Notes: a model not told the origin generated them from the sequence alone. DNA of 64,000 nt from JAHIQC01 sp964565645 (GCA_964565645.1 CAZMFQ010000002.1:124001-188000); one strand, 5' to 3'; shown: positions 52,919 through 62,289, counted from the first letter of the stretch. Numbers and translations: made by a program.

Positions 52919-54211
52919 CTAGACGACCACCTTTCCGTTGCGCAGAGCGAAGCGTCCCTGTACCAGGACGTCGGTTGCCTTCCCGAGCAGTTTACCGCCG
53001 AGGAACGCCGAGTTGGCGGAGTTGCTCTCGAAGAACTCGCGCGTGACTTCCACGCGAGCCTCGGGGTCGATGATGGTGATGTCCGCGACCGTACCGGGCT
53101 CGAACCGGACCTCCGGCAGCCCGAGCGCCGCGCGGGGACCGACGGCCATCGCCCGCACGAGACCCGCCCAGTCGAGAAGGCCGGGCTGCACGAGATGCGT
53201 GATGACGAGCGGGAGCGCGGTCTCAAGGCCGGTGGTCCCGAACGGCGCGAGTTCGAACTCGAGCGCCTTCTCGTGCGGCGCGTGCGGGGCGTGGTCGGTG
53301 GCTATGCAGTCGATGGTGCCGTCGAGCAATCCGGCAACGAGTTCCTCGCGGTCCTCGGCGCTGCGCAGCGGCGGGTTCATCTTGAAGTTGGTGTCGTAGG
53401 AGTCGGTGACCGCGTCCTCGTCGAGGAACAGGTGGTGCGGCGTGGCCTCGGCCGTCACGGCCAACCCGCGAGCCTTCGCCTCGCGAACGAGTTGCACACT
53501 CCCGGCGGTCGACAGATGCGCGAGGTGGAGGCGACAACCGGTCAGCTCTGCGAGGCGGATGTCGCGCGCCACCGCGATCTCCTCGGCAGCAGCAGGCCAG
53601 CCTGCGAGCCCGAGACGCGTCGAGACGACACCTTCGTTGACGACGCCCTTGCCGGCGAGCGATTCGTCCTCGCAGTGGCTGACGATGGTCGTCCCGAACT
53701 GCTTGGCGTAGTCCATCACGCGGCGCATCATCGCGGAGTCCTGCACGCCGTGGCCATCGTCTGAGAAGGCGACCGCGCCTTCGGCGATCATGTCGCCGAT
53801 CTCGGCGAGCGCCTCGCCCTTCTGGCCGACCGTGCACGCGCCGATCGGATGCACACGCACGATCGCACGCTCGGCCGCCCGCTCCACGATGAAGCGCACC
53901 GCGGAGCCCTCGTCGGTCACCGGTGAGGTGTTGGGCATGGGGCAGACGGCGGTGTAGCCACCGTGCGCCGCGGCGCGGCACCCGCTCTCGATCGTCTCCT
54001 TGTCCTCGCGACCCGGCTCACGCAGGTGCGTGTGGATATCCACGAGTCCCGGCACCACGATCTTCTCGGCGCACTCGATGACCTGGCCCTTGGGAATCTC
54101 CAGGTCCGTGCCGATCTCCACGATGAGCCCGTCACGGACCACCATGTCGAGCACGGCGTCCAGTCCGGTCTGGGGGTCGACGATGCGTCCGCCCTTAAGC
54201 AGCAGCGCCAC
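52919..54211 (-). CDS. pyrC: Dihydroorotase
   Basis: 430 residues, class I (PyrC/AllB-like). Metal ligands: DIHTHLREPG, the SHCEDESL, HLAHLS and ATDHAPHA segments. GTG 54211 was chosen because GGGAGG lies 8 nt upstream; it overlaps the pyrB end by 17 bp. Confidence 0.95.
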   Translation of the reverse strand: MALLLKGGRIVDPQTGLDAVLDMVVRDGLIVEIGTDLEIPKGQVIECAEKIVVPGLVDIHTHLREPGREDKETIESGCRAAAHGGYTAVCPMPNTSPVTDEGSAVRFIVERAAERAIVRVHPIGACTVGQKGEALAEIGDMIAEGAVAFSDDGHGVQDSAMMRRVMDYAKQFGTTIVSHCEDESLAGKGVVNEGVVSTRLGLAGWPAAAEEIAVARDIRLAELTGCRLHLAHLSTAGSVQLVREAKARGLAVTAEATPHHLFLDEDAVTDSYDTNFKMNPPLRSAEDREELVAGLLDGTIDCIATDHAPHAPHEKALEFELAPFGTTGLETALPLVITHLVQPGLLDWAGLVRAMAVGPRAALGLPEVRFEPGTVADITIIDPEARVEVTREFFESNSANSAFLGGKLLGKATDVLVQGRFALRNGKVVV

Positions 54212-55139
54212 CGCTCTCACCTCCCAGCAGCAGATACATAGCGGCCATACGCACGGCCACGCCGGCGTTGACCTGGTCGAGCACGATCGCACGGTCCGAA
54301 TCCGCGACCGCCGAGGAGATCTCCACGCCCCGGTTCATGGGACCCGGGTGCATCACCTTGGCGTCCGGCTTCATGGCGGCCAGCCGCGTCGCATTCATGC
54401 CGAAGAGCCGCGCGTACTCCCTCACACTCGGGAAGGGCATGCCCTCGGCGCGCTCCATCTGGATCCGCAGCATGTAGGCGACATCGAGTTCAGGCAGCAC
54501 CTCGTCGAGCGAGTAGGCGACCTCGGCGCCCAGGACGTCGGGCCGCGCGGGCATGAGCGTGGGCGGGCCCACCACGATCGGGCGGGCGCCGACCTTGCGC
54601 AGCGCCGGCACGAGCGAGCCGGCCACACGCGAGTGCGCGATATCGCCCACGATGCCGACGGTGAGCCCCTCGAGTCGTCCGAGGTGCTGGCGGATGGTGA
54701 AGAGATCGAGCAGGGCCTGCGTGGGGTGCTGGTGCATCCCGTCGCCGCCGTTGATCACATGCGTGTCCATAGACTCGGCAAGCACCTGCGGGGCGCCGGC
54801 GTACTTGTGGCGCACCACGATAAGGTCGCAGGCCATCGCCGAGAGGGTGGCCGCCGTGTCGCGCAGCGATTCGCCCTTGACGGTCGCGCTGGCGGAGCCG
54901 CTCATGTTGATCGCGTCGGCGGACAGACGCTTGGCGGCGATCTCGAAGCTCGTGCGGGTGCGGGTCGAGGGCTCCAGGAACAGGTTCACGATGGTGCGAC
55001 CGCGAAGCGTCGGCAGCTTCTTGATGCGCCGCTCGTTGACTTCCTTGAACGACTCGGCCGTATCGAGGATGAGTGTGATGTCTTCCGCGCTCAGATCGTC
55101 CATCGAGATGATGTGCTGACAGGAAAGCGCGTTACTCAC
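54195..55139 (-). CDS. pyrB: Aspartate carbamoyltransferase catalytic chain
   Basis: 314 residues. Carbamoyl-phosphate site FLEPSTRTRTSFE, aspartate site HPTQALLDLFT, and HPGPMNRG near the C-terminus. GTG 55139 overlaps the pyrR end by 8 bp. No PyrI is present. Confidence 0.96.
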   Translation of the reverse strand: MSNALSCQHIISMDDLSAEDITLILDTAESFKEVNERRIKKLPTLRGRTIVNLFLEPSTRTRTSFEIAAKRLSADAINMSGSASATVKGESLRDTAATLSAMACDLIVVRHKYAGAPQVLAESMDTHVINGGDGMHQHPTQALLDLFTIRQHLGRLEGLTVGIVGDIAHSRVAGSLVPALRKVGARPIVVGPPTLMPARPDVLGAEVAYSLDEVLPELDVAYMLRIQMERAEGMPFPSVREYARLFGMNATRLAAMKPDAKVMHPGPMNRGVEISSAVADSDRAIVLDQVNAGVAVRMAAMYLLLGGESGGAAA

Positions 55140-55686
55140 CTTCGCCCACCGCCTCGAGGATCTCCACGGCGTCTCGGCCGTCCTGCTCGCCGAGAAAGAC
55201 CTTCACGCGCTCCGCGCCGCTCGTGGGGACGTTCTTGCCCACGTAGTCCGCGCGGATCGGGAGTTCACGGTGGCCGCGGTCGACAAGTACCGCGAGCTGC
55301 ACGCTGCGGGGCCGGCCGTAGTCCATGATCGCGTCCATCGCGGCGCGGATCGTCCGACCGGTATACAGGACGTCGTCCACGAGAACGATGTCGCGACCCT
55401 CGACCTCGAACGGGATGTCGGTCGTATGGACCTCGGGATTGAGTCGTACACCGACGTCATCGCGGTAGAAGCTGATGTCGAGCGAGCCGACCGGGACCTC
55501 GGCTCCCTCGATGGTCCGTATCCGCTCGGCGAGCCGCTCGGCGATCTTGGCTCCGCGGGTCACGATCCCGGCGAGTCCGATGTCGCCGGCGCCCTTGTTG
55601 GCCTCGAGGATCTCGTGCGCGATGCGCGTGAGCGCCCGCTCGATCGCCTCGCCGTCCATGACGACGGCCTTGGTGCGGTACTCCAC
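55132..55686 (-). CDS. pyrR: Bifunctional pyr operon attenuator / uracil phosphoribosyltransferase PyrR
   Basis: 184 residues from GTG 55686 (GGAGG 6 nt upstream). PRPP-binding loop VLVDDVLYTGRTIRA, dimer and RNA-binding basic residues (IVTRGAKIAERLAERI). It binds the leader RNA when UMP is high and promotes termination. The PyrR loop and terminator lie just upstream. Confidence 0.95.
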   Translation of the reverse strand: MEYRTKAVVMDGEAIERALTRIAHEILEANKGAGDIGLAGIVTRGAKIAERLAERIRTIEGAEVPVGSLDISFYRDDVGVRLNPEVHTTDIPFEVEGRDIVLVDDVLYTGRTIRAAMDAIMDYGRPRSVQLAVLVDRGHRELPIRADYVGKNVPTSGAERVKVFLGEQDGRDAVEILEAVGEGE

Positions 55687-55756
55687 CGGTGCCCTCCTTA
55701 GGCTCCGACCGGTCCCGGCGTCTCGTGCGAGGCGGCTGCTAAACAGCTCCTCGGCA

Positions 55757-55790
55757 ACAAAAACGCCTCCCTGCAGTCGGCAAGAAGGCA
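55757..55790 (-). terminator. Attenuator terminator of the pyr operon
   Basis: In the mRNA sense GTGCCTTC ... GGGAGGC followed by GTTTTTGTT, between the PyrR-binding loop and pyrR. The stem is imperfect but the U-run is clear. Confidence 0.75.
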
Positions 55791-55839
55791 CATCGCGCGG
55801 CGCCGCGTTCATGGCGGCCGAGTCGGTATGGATTCCTTG

Positions 55840-55857
55840 CCGGCCTCACGGGACCGG
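55840..55857 (-). promoter_or_regulatory. PyrR-binding RNA hairpin (anti-antiterminator)
   Basis: Minus-strand CCGG-TCCCGTGAGG-CCGG, with the conserved TCC-N-GTGAGG loop of PyrR-binding sites, about 20 nt after the predicted start of transcription. Confidence 0.85.
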
Positions 55858-55874
55858 GTTTAAAGGTCGCGACG

Positions 55875-55903
55875 AAGATACCATCACGAGATGTCCGTGC
55901 CAA
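55875..55903 (-). promoter_or_regulatory. Promoter of the pyr operon
   Basis: -35 TTGGCA (55898-55903), 17-bp spacer, -10 TATCTT (55875-55880) on the minus strand, upstream of the PyrR-binding hairpin. Confidence 0.75.
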
Positions 55904-55996
55904 GCGCCCCGCGCCACGAAACCGCCGTGAAGCATGCCCTGAACGTGACGTTCGGCGTTACAATCCGATGAGCACGTCTCCGACCGGAAGGTGACC

Positions 55997-58522
55997 ATGC
56001 GCCGCGCCCTCGCCTCTGCGCTTGTCTTCGCTCTGCTCCTGCCCGTCATCCCGGCTGCCGCGACCGGTGTGCCCGCGGACTCCGCAGAGCCCGACCCTGC
56101 CGCGCCGGCCGGCGTCATCGTCGTGTATCGCGACGACGTGATGGACACCACCGACTTCAGCGCACTCGAAGCACTCGGGGTCGAGCCGATGGATGTGAGC
56201 GTACGTCGCCCGCGCCTCTCGCTCGTCGATGTGCCTGAAGACACCACAGCCGAGGAGCTGGCCCGCCGCCTGACGGGACTCCCCGGTGTGGCGGCGGCCA
56301 CGCCGAACGGGCGCGTTCAGGCACTTGAGATGGTGCCGCCGAACGACACCCGGTACATGAACCAGCGTACCTACCTCGGTCCCAACGACACGTACCCGCA
56401 CTCGATCGATGTCGAGTCAGTCTGGGGGCAGGTCTTCTCGGACGGCGCGTTCGCCCTGGAGCCTGACCGAAAGGGCGTGACACTCGCGGTCATAGACTCG
56501 GGCGTCAGCGCATCGGCGATGGAGGACCCGGGCAGCATCGTACCGGTCATGAACTACGTCGCCGGCAACACCGATACGAGTGATGACTTCAGTCCCCAGT
56601 ACCACGGCACACGTGTGGCATCCACCCTGGGCTCGCAGACGGGGAACGCGTACGCCGTGGCGGGCACGCTCGGATACACCAGAAGCCCCATCCGCGTATA
56701 CAAGACACTCGCACGCAATGGCTACGGGGAATCGATCGATTCGATGACCGCCCTGATGGATGCGGCCGACGACGGTGTCCGTATCGCCAACGTCTCGCTC
56801 GGGGAACCGGCGACCCTCTATGGCAGCCTGACACCGGATACCGCCCTGCGCGGAGTCTGGCAGGAGGTCGTCGATTACTGCGTTTCACAGGGGATGCTCG
56901 TGGTCGCCGCAGCGGGCAACGGCGCCGACCCCTCCTCGGCTTCGGGCTACTTCCCCGGCGTCTGGTATCCCGCTGCCTGTGAGGGGGCGCTCGCCGTCGG
57001 CGCGATCGACCCGGCCACCGGTACGCGTTCCATCTTCTCCTCGTTCGGCGACGAACTCGACGTGGTCGCCCCCGGCGAGGACATCCTCGCCGCCGGGCCG
57101 AACGGCGCCACCTACACGGTCCGCGGCACCTCGTTCGCCTCACCCCTCGTGGCCGGCGCCCTCGGGATGCTCTGGTCCCTCGTTCCCTCGCTCGATCCGG
57201 CCACCATCGCCCAGATCGCGACCTCCTCGGCGGACTCCGGTTATGGAGACCGGGGGTTCGACCAGGAGACCGGTTGGGGGCGCTTCGACGCGTGGGACGC
57301 CTACTGTGAACTCACCTCGACGGTGCCCGCCCAGGCCCCGGTGACGATCGATCCCGGCACCCCCTCAGGGCTCGCCGTCGGGCTCAAGTGGTCCGCTGCC
57401 CAAGGCCAGAATGTGCGCTATCGCTACGGGGTCCTCGGCGGACGCGAGTATCAGACGACCGGCACGAGCGGCACGGTGCTACTTCCTGCCGGCGGCGAGC
57501 AGACGGTGTGGGTTCGTCCGTACGCGGACGACCGCTTCGATGGAGCGATCACCACCGCCACGGTCACCGCGGATGGATCCATCCCGGCGCTTACGGTCGA
57601 CCGCGCCCAGGGCGACGACCGATACGCGACGGCCGCGCAGGTCAGCCGTGCCCATTTCCCGGGCCCTGTGCAGACCGTGGTCGTGGCGTCCGGGGAGAAC
57701 TGGCCCGACGGCCTGTCCGCCAGCGTACTCGCGAAGGCGGGTGGAGGCCCCCTGCTCATCACGAAGCAAGCCTCATTGCCCGTGGCGACGCGCGATGAGA
57801 TCCTGCGCCTCGCCCCCACGCGCGTGATCGTGGTCGGAGGCACCTCCGCGGTCTCCTCGGCGGTCTTCGACACCCTCAAGGCCCTGCAGTACCCGCGCGC
57901 CGTTGCCTTCGAGCGCATCGGCGGAGTCAGTCGGTATGACACTGCAGCCCTGGTCGCAGCCCGGATCAAGAGCCTGAGCGGTGGCGCGACCCCGGAAGCC
58001 GCGATCGTCACCTCCGGCGCCAACTATCCGGATGCGCTATCCATCGCGCCGTTGGCCGCGTCCGAGGGATGGCCCATCTTGCTCACGACGCCGAACGCGG
58101 TGCCGACCTCGACATCACGTGCTGTCCGCGACCTCGGAGTCCCCGGCGTCCTTGTCATCGGGGGCACCAAAGCGGTCTCGAACTCCGTGGCGTGGACGCT
58201 CCCGAGCCCGACGCGTGTCTCGGGCGCGAACCGCTACGCCACGTCGCGCGCCATCGCGGACTGGGGCATCGCCCATGGGCGACTCGATGGTGGCCATCTA
58301 GGCGTCGCAACGGGAGTTGGGTTCCCCGACTCCCTGACGGCGGGACCGGCGCTTGCACTCGACGCGGCGCCCCTGCTGCTCACCGACCCGTCGGACACCG
58401 GACTGACCGCATGGATGCTCACCAACGGGACCGGGGTCGATGCGCTGAGCATCTTCGGCGGACCTGTGGCCGTCGGATACGACGCGGAGATCACGCTCGG
58501 ACAGGCGCTGCGAGGCAGGTAG
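55997..58522 (+). CDS. Secreted subtilisin-like protease with three cell-wall-binding type 2 repeats
   Basis: 841 residues from ATG 55997 (GGAAGG 6 nt upstream). A signal peptide (ALASALVFALLLPVIPAAA), a short propeptide-like region, and an S8 protease with the Asp in LAVIDSGVSAS, His in QYHGTRVAST and Ser in RGTSFASPLVAGAL. An Ig/linker region (about 450-535) and three CWB2 repeats to the end (AQGDDRYATAAQVSRAHFPG; IGGVSRYDTAALVAARI; VSGANRYATSRAIADWG) follow. CWB2 modules bind anionic wall polymers and are typical of surface proteins in Clostridia and Coriobacteriia. The protease is probably attached to the cell wall. Confidence 0.92.
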   Translation: MRRALASALVFALLLPVIPAAATGVPADSAEPDPAAPAGVIVVYRDDVMDTTDFSALEALGVEPMDVSVRRPRLSLVDVPEDTTAEELARRLTGLPGVAAATPNGRVQALEMVPPNDTRYMNQRTYLGPNDTYPHSIDVESVWGQVFSDGAFALEPDRKGVTLAVIDSGVSASAMEDPGSIVPVMNYVAGNTDTSDDFSPQYHGTRVASTLGSQTGNAYAVAGTLGYTRSPIRVYKTLARNGYGESIDSMTALMDAADDGVRIANVSLGEPATLYGSLTPDTALRGVWQEVVDYCVSQGMLVVAAAGNGADPSSASGYFPGVWYPAACEGALAVGAIDPATGTRSIFSSFGDELDVVAPGEDILAAGPNGATYTVRGTSFASPLVAGALGMLWSLVPSLDPATIAQIATSSADSGYGDRGFDQETGWGRFDAWDAYCELTSTVPAQAPVTIDPGTPSGLAVGLKWSAAQGQNVRYRYGVLGGREYQTTGTSGTVLLPAGGEQTVWVRPYADDRFDGAITTATVTADGSIPALTVDRAQGDDRYATAAQVSRAHFPGPVQTVVVASGENWPDGLSASVLAKAGGGPLLITKQASLPVATRDEILRLAPTRVIVVGGTSAVSSAVFDTLKALQYPRAVAFERIGGVSRYDTAALVAARIKSLSGGATPEAAIVTSGANYPDALSIAPLAASEGWPILLTTPNAVPTSTSRAVRDLGVPGVLVIGGTKAVSNSVAWTLPSPTRVSGANRYATSRAIADWGIAHGRLDGGHLGVATGVGFPDSLTAGPALALDAAPLLLTDPSDTGLTAWMLTNGTGVDALSIFGGPVAVGYDAEITLGQALRGR

Positions 58523-58528
58523 CCTGTC

Positions 58529-59764
58529 TCACGCGTCGACCGGGATGGAGATGGTGAATGTCGAGCCGCTTCCGGGAACGCTGGCGGCCCGAACGCGACC
58601 ATCGTGCGCCTCTGCGATGCGCCTGACGATGTGCAGCCCGAGACCCACCCCGCCGAACTGCCGCGTGGAAGTCATGTCGCCCTGCGTGAGCGGCTCGAAC
58701 AGCCTCTCGAGCTGGTCCGAAGGGATCCCGATCCCCTCATCGGCCACCCAGATCTCCACTTCGCCGGGCACCTGACGGACGCCTATCGTGACCGGTCCCC
58801 CGTCCGGCGAGAACTTGATGGCATTGCTCAGCAGGTGCTCGAGCGCGAGTCTCAACATACCCGCGTCACCGAACACGACCACCGGCTCCTCGGGGACGAC
58901 GAGCCTGAACTCGTGGCACTGATCGGCGGGCTGTGCAGCCACCAGAGCCGACAGCACCTCGCCGGCATCAACGGGCCTGCGGTTGACACGAACGCTGTCC
59001 GCCTCCACGCGCAATGCCTCGAGGATCTCGTCGAGTATCGAGTTCAGGCGCTCGGCCGAACGCGACAGCCCGCGCTTGGCGTTCCCGCGCGCTTCGGCGT
59101 CGATGTCGTCGCGTGCAAGCAGCTCGGCGTAGCCGAGGACGCCCGCTACCGGCGTGCGCAGCTCGTGGGAGACCATCGCCAGGAAGTCGGTCTTCATCTG
59201 GTCTGCACGGGCGATGGTCTCAAGCAGCCTGCGCTTGACCTCGACCTCGTCTGAGAGCAGCCGCACGGTCGCCTCGAGCCGTTCGTTCGCGACGGAAAGC
59301 TCCTCGAACTTCTCCTCCAGCTTGCTCACCAGTCGGCCACTGTAGCGATCGAGCGCGTCCTCCCTGGTGTCGATCGGTGATACGCCCTGAGACGGGATGG
59401 GCGGGACGCTGCCCGAACCGACGACGTCGAGGAGGCGGGTCCTATCCACCGGCTTGGTGAGGAAGACCTCCACCCCCAGGTCCCGCGCGAGCCGCTCGTC
59501 TTCCTTGTCCGTGTACGTGGCGCTCAGCATGATGACCGGGATCTGCGCGAGCGCCGGATCCTGCTTCCACTCCATGAGCAGCCGGTAGCCGTCCATACGA
59601 GGCATGAGGATGTCGGTGACGAGGATGTCGGGCGGCAGGACCCGTGCACGCTCCAGAGCGACCTGACCATCCTCGGCTTCCTCGACCTCGTGCCCGGCAC
59701 TCGTGAGCATTGCCTTGAGGAGATACCTGCTGGCCGCATCGTCCTCGGCGATCATCACGCGCAT
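58529..59764 (-). CDS. Receiver-histidine kinase hybrid
   Basis: 411 residues. N-terminal receiver (MRVMIAEDDAASRYLLKAML, phospho-Asp in ILVTDILMPRMDGY, Lys in VFLTKPVDR), a coiled coil, HisKA with His in FLAMVSHELRTPVAGVLGY, and HATPase (LLSNAIKFSPDGG, DEGIGIPSDQ, GVGLGLHIVRR). No transmembrane segment, so it is cytoplasmic and phosphorylation-gated. It lies 14 bp downstream of the single-domain receiver, probably a relay partner. It converges on the protease gene with 6 bp between. Confidence 0.9.
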   Translation of the reverse strand: MRVMIAEDDAASRYLLKAMLTSAGHEVEEAEDGQVALERARVLPPDILVTDILMPRMDGYRLLMEWKQDPALAQIPVIMLSATYTDKEDERLARDLGVEVFLTKPVDRTRLLDVVGSGSVPPIPSQGVSPIDTREDALDRYSGRLVSKLEEKFEELSVANERLEATVRLLSDEVEVKRRLLETIARADQMKTDFLAMVSHELRTPVAGVLGYAELLARDDIDAEARGNAKRGLSRSAERLNSILDEILEALRVEADSVRVNRRPVDAGEVLSALVAAQPADQCHEFRLVVPEEPVVVFGDAGMLRLALEHLLSNAIKFSPDGGPVTIGVRQVPGEVEIWVADEGIGIPSDQLERLFEPLTQGDMTSTRQFGGVGLGLHIVRRIAEAHDGRVRAASVPGSGSTFTISIPVDA

Positions 59765-59778
59765 GGGTGCTCCCCCCG

Positions 59779-60147
59779 TCAGATGCAGGCACGTACCTCA
59801 TCGACGAACGTGGACGGATCGATCGGTTTGGTGATGAAGCCGGTACATCCGGCCTCGAGCGCGGTCTCCCGGTCGCCCTTCATCGCGTACGCCGTGAGTG
59901 CGATGATCGGCAGATCGGGGCCGTACTCGGAACGCAGACGGCGCGTGGCGTCCAGACCGCTCATCCCCGGCAGCATGATGTCCATGAGCACGAAATCCGG
60001 CTTGTTGGCGAGCGCGGCCTCCAGGCCGGACTTGCCGTCGTGCGCGGCTTCGACCTCGAAACCAGCCGATTCGAGCAGGTACCGCACGAGGTATGCGCTT
60101 GGCAGATCGTCTTCTACGAGAAGCACCGAACGCCGCTCTTCAGACAT
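59779..60147 (-). CDS. Single-domain response regulator (CheY/DivK-like)
   Basis: 122 residues, only a receiver domain: acidic pocket LLVEDDLPS, phospho-Asp in FVLMDIMLPGMSG, Thr in IIALTAYAMKGD and Lys in FITKPIDP. No output domain, so it acts by protein contact or in a phosphorelay with the adjacent hybrid kinase. Confidence 0.9.
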   Translation of the reverse strand: MSEERRSVLLVEDDLPSAYLVRYLLESAGFEVEAAHDGKSGLEAALANKPDFVLMDIMLPGMSGLDATRRLRSEYGPDLPIIALTAYAMKGDRETALEAGCTGFITKPIDPSTFVDEVRACI

Positions 60148-60253
60148 CGCCGACCCCCTCTTCGCCGTGGCGCGTCAACGGGTTACTACCCGAATCGCGC
60201 CCGTTTGCCAGCGCCGCTGGTCATCTGCGCGGATTCGCGATGCCGATCGGGCG

Positions 60254-61261
60254 CTACAGGGGGCCGAGCACCTCGTGCATGACCTCGTCGCCCGCCTCGG
60301 TACGGCCCATCGAGTCCGGCTCGATCTCGCGGAGTATCCGAGCCAGATCCGCGGGAAGGGGGTCGCGCAACGATATGGCCGCGCCGGTGATGGGATGCTC
60401 CAGATCGAGACGGTATGCGTGCAGGAACTGCCGCTCAAGACCGCGATCGGCCCTGGGATTGCGCTTGCCGTAGACCTGGTCACCGACGCAGGGATGGTCG
60501 ATGTAGGCCATGTGGACGCGGATCTGATGGGTGCGTCCCGTGTAGAGCTTGCACTCAACGAGCGTGTACCCGTCGTCCCTGGGACCGGCCATGTACCGCT
60601 CGAGCACCCGGAACGTCGTGACCGCCTGCTTGGCCGATTCGGCGTCTGAGACGGCCATACGCATCCGGTCCCGGGGATCGCGCGCCAAAGGCGCATCGAT
60701 GAGCCCGGAGTCGGGCGCGATGTAGCCGTGGACGAGCGTGATGTAGCGTCGGTCGATCGAACGTATCTTGATCGCTTCGGAGAGCGCGGCCTGCGCGTGA
60801 TCGTTCTTGGCGACCATCATGAGCCCGGTGGTGTCCTTGTCCAGGCGGTGCACGATCCCCGGACGGTCCTCACCGGCAAGCGTCCCGAGGCGATCGGAGT
60901 GCGCCAGGAGCGCATGCACGAGCGTTCCCGTCCAGTTGCCCTGCGCCGGGTGCACCACGAGACCCGCCTGCTTGGACAGCACGATCAGGTCGTCGTCCTC
61001 GTAGCGGATGTCGAGCGGAATGTCCTCCGGCTCGAGGTCTCCCCTGTCGTACGGGGGCACCTCGACGGTGATGCGATCCCCCGAACGCACCACGTAGCGC
61101 TTGTTGACGATCTGCCCATTGACCCGCACGAAGTCCTCATCGAGCAGCTTGGCTGCGGCGGATCGCGACGGAAGGAACTCGAGCGTGCCGAGGAGCTTGT
61201 CGATGCGCTCGCCCGCGTCCTCAGAGCCTGCCACGTGCTCGTATGTGCCGGCAGCCGTCAC
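60254..61261 (-). CDS. rluD: RluD-type pseudouridine synthase
   Basis: 335 residues from GTG 61261, overlapping the lspA stop (GTGA). An N-terminal S4 domain (ERIDKLLGTLEFLPSRSAAA) is followed by the RluA-family catalytic domain with the Asp in IVHRLDKDTTGLMM and CKLYTGRTHQIRVHMA. It modifies uridines in 23S rRNA; lspA-rluD is a common gene pair. Confidence 0.94.
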   Translation of the reverse strand: MTAAGTYEHVAGSEDAGERIDKLLGTLEFLPSRSAAAKLLDEDFVRVNGQIVNKRYVVRSGDRITVEVPPYDRGDLEPEDIPLDIRYEDDDLIVLSKQAGLVVHPAQGNWTGTLVHALLAHSDRLGTLAGEDRPGIVHRLDKDTTGLMMVAKNDHAQAALSEAIKIRSIDRRYITLVHGYIAPDSGLIDAPLARDPRDRMRMAVSDAESAKQAVTTFRVLERYMAGPRDDGYTLVECKLYTGRTHQIRVHMAYIDHPCVGDQVYGKRNPRADRGLERQFLHAYRLDLEHPITGAAISLRDPLPADLARILREIEPDSMGRTEAGDEVMHEVLGPL

Positions 61262-61818
61262 GCCTCGGGCCCCTCGAGAGTGGCGCACGACTCATCGGCG
61301 TCACGATCCTCCCTGTCCGTAACCGCGGGAGTCTCCGGCTCGAAGAGCACCCAGACGACCAGCATGGCGACGCCGATCACGATCGCGCTGTCGGCGATGT
61401 TGAACACAGGGAAGTCGATGAGTTTGAAGTCGAAGAAGTCGGTGACCAGACCTGTGGCGCTCGAACGGTCGATGAGGTTGCCCACCGCACCGCCGACGAC
61501 GAGTCCGAGCGCGGCCACGAGCCACCTGGCGCGCGGGCGCTTGACGAACCAGTAGCCCAGGACGCCGCACACCACGAGCAGAGACGTGACGATGAACAGC
61601 GGTTGGCGACCGGGCATGAGCCCGAACGCGGCGCCCATGTTGCGCACGTGGGTCAGGTGGAAGACCCCGTCGATGAGGGGGATCGACGTTGACGGGGGCA
61701 TCGTCGCACGGACGATCGCTTTGGTGAGTTGATCGAGCAGCACCGCCAGGACCGCAAGAGCGACGAACAGCGTTCCCGGACGGCGCGCCTCTACCGCGAT
61801 TCTTCGGCCGATTTGCAC
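61258..61818 (-). CDS. lspA: Lipoprotein signal peptidase
   Basis: 186 residues. Four membrane helices with the aspartyl protease motifs LVVGGAVGNLIDR (first Asp) and FPVFNIADSAIVIG (second Asp), plus TKAI and RNMGAAFG. The GTG at 61818 is taken as start, placing the first helix about 15 residues in; it lies inside the end of the zinc-finger gene and has no clear SD, so the N-terminus is uncertain. Confidence 0.92.
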   Translation of the reverse strand: MQIGRRIAVEARRPGTLFVALAVLAVLLDQLTKAIVRATMPPSTSIPLIDGVFHLTHVRNMGAAFGLMPGRQPLFIVTSLLVVCGVLGYWFVKRPRARWLVAALGLVVGGAVGNLIDRSSATGLVTDFFDFKLIDFPVFNIADSAIVIGVAMLVVWVLFEPETPAVTDREDRDADESCATLEGPEA

Positions 61819-62156
61819 GAGATGCAAAGGGTCGCGGTGGGCATGGCCTCGAGTCTGTCGACGCTGATCGCTTTGCCGCACCGTTCGCAGGTCCCGTACT
61901 CGCCTGTCTCGATGCGCTCGATGGCGTTGTTCACGGCGGTCAGCGCCTCGCGGACATTCTCCTCGAGGGTCATATCCAGCTCGCGCGAGAACGTCGCCGT
62001 TCCCTGGTCCGCCATATGGTCGCGGTAGTTGTTCTCGCCACTGGCGTCGGAAAGCGCCTCGTGTCCCTCGCGCGCGATCTGGTCGACTTCGGCCTGAAGC
62101 CGTGCGCGCTCGTCTTCGAGGCGCGCGGCGATCTCTTTGACCTTTTGGTCGTTCAT
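61791..62156 (-). CDS. DksA/TraR-type zinc-finger protein
   Basis: 121 residues from ATG 62156. A coiled-coil N-terminal part (KEIAARLEDERARLQAEVDQ) is followed by a C4 zinc finger GTCERCGKAIS ... TLCISCKSA. Such proteins bind the RNA polymerase secondary channel or act like RNA polymerase-associated factors; the short form here lacks the DxxDA tip that I can identify. It lies upstream of lspA and overlaps it. Confidence 0.85.
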   Translation of the reverse strand: MNDQKVKEIAARLEDERARLQAEVDQIAREGHEALSDASGENNYRDHMADQGTATFSRELDMTLEENVREALTAVNNAIERIETGEYGTCERCGKAISVDRLEAMPTATLCISCKSAEESR

Positions 62157-62222
62157 CTCGGCACCGTCCCTGGCTGGGTATCTGAAAGCGCCCGGCGAAC
62201 CGGGCGCGAGGACTCTATGTCG

Positions 62223-62251
62223 ATTGTACCACCGAAGGCATGCCGAGGAAC
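62223..62251 (-). promoter_or_regulatory. Promoter of the zinc-finger-lspA-rluD operon
   Basis: -10 TACAAT (62223-62228) on the minus strand with a weak -35 GTTCCT at 17 bp. The -35 region contains TCCTCGGCATGC, also found upstream of RNase P RNA. A G+C-rich inverted repeat (about 62252-62278) just beyond may end the ileS transcript. Confidence 0.5.
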
Positions 62252-62289
62252 GGCGGCGGCCCCTCGCGGGACCGCCGCACGAGCACCTC

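Noticed and set aside
51920..53764. A 614-codon plus-strand frame opposite carA and pyrC
   Set aside because: The same kind of antisense artefact; both minus-strand genes carry intact catalytic motifs.
55991..55996. GTG 55991 as start of the protease
   Set aside because: It lies inside the GGAAGG ribosome-binding site; ATG 55997 has correct spacing and starts a normal signal peptide.
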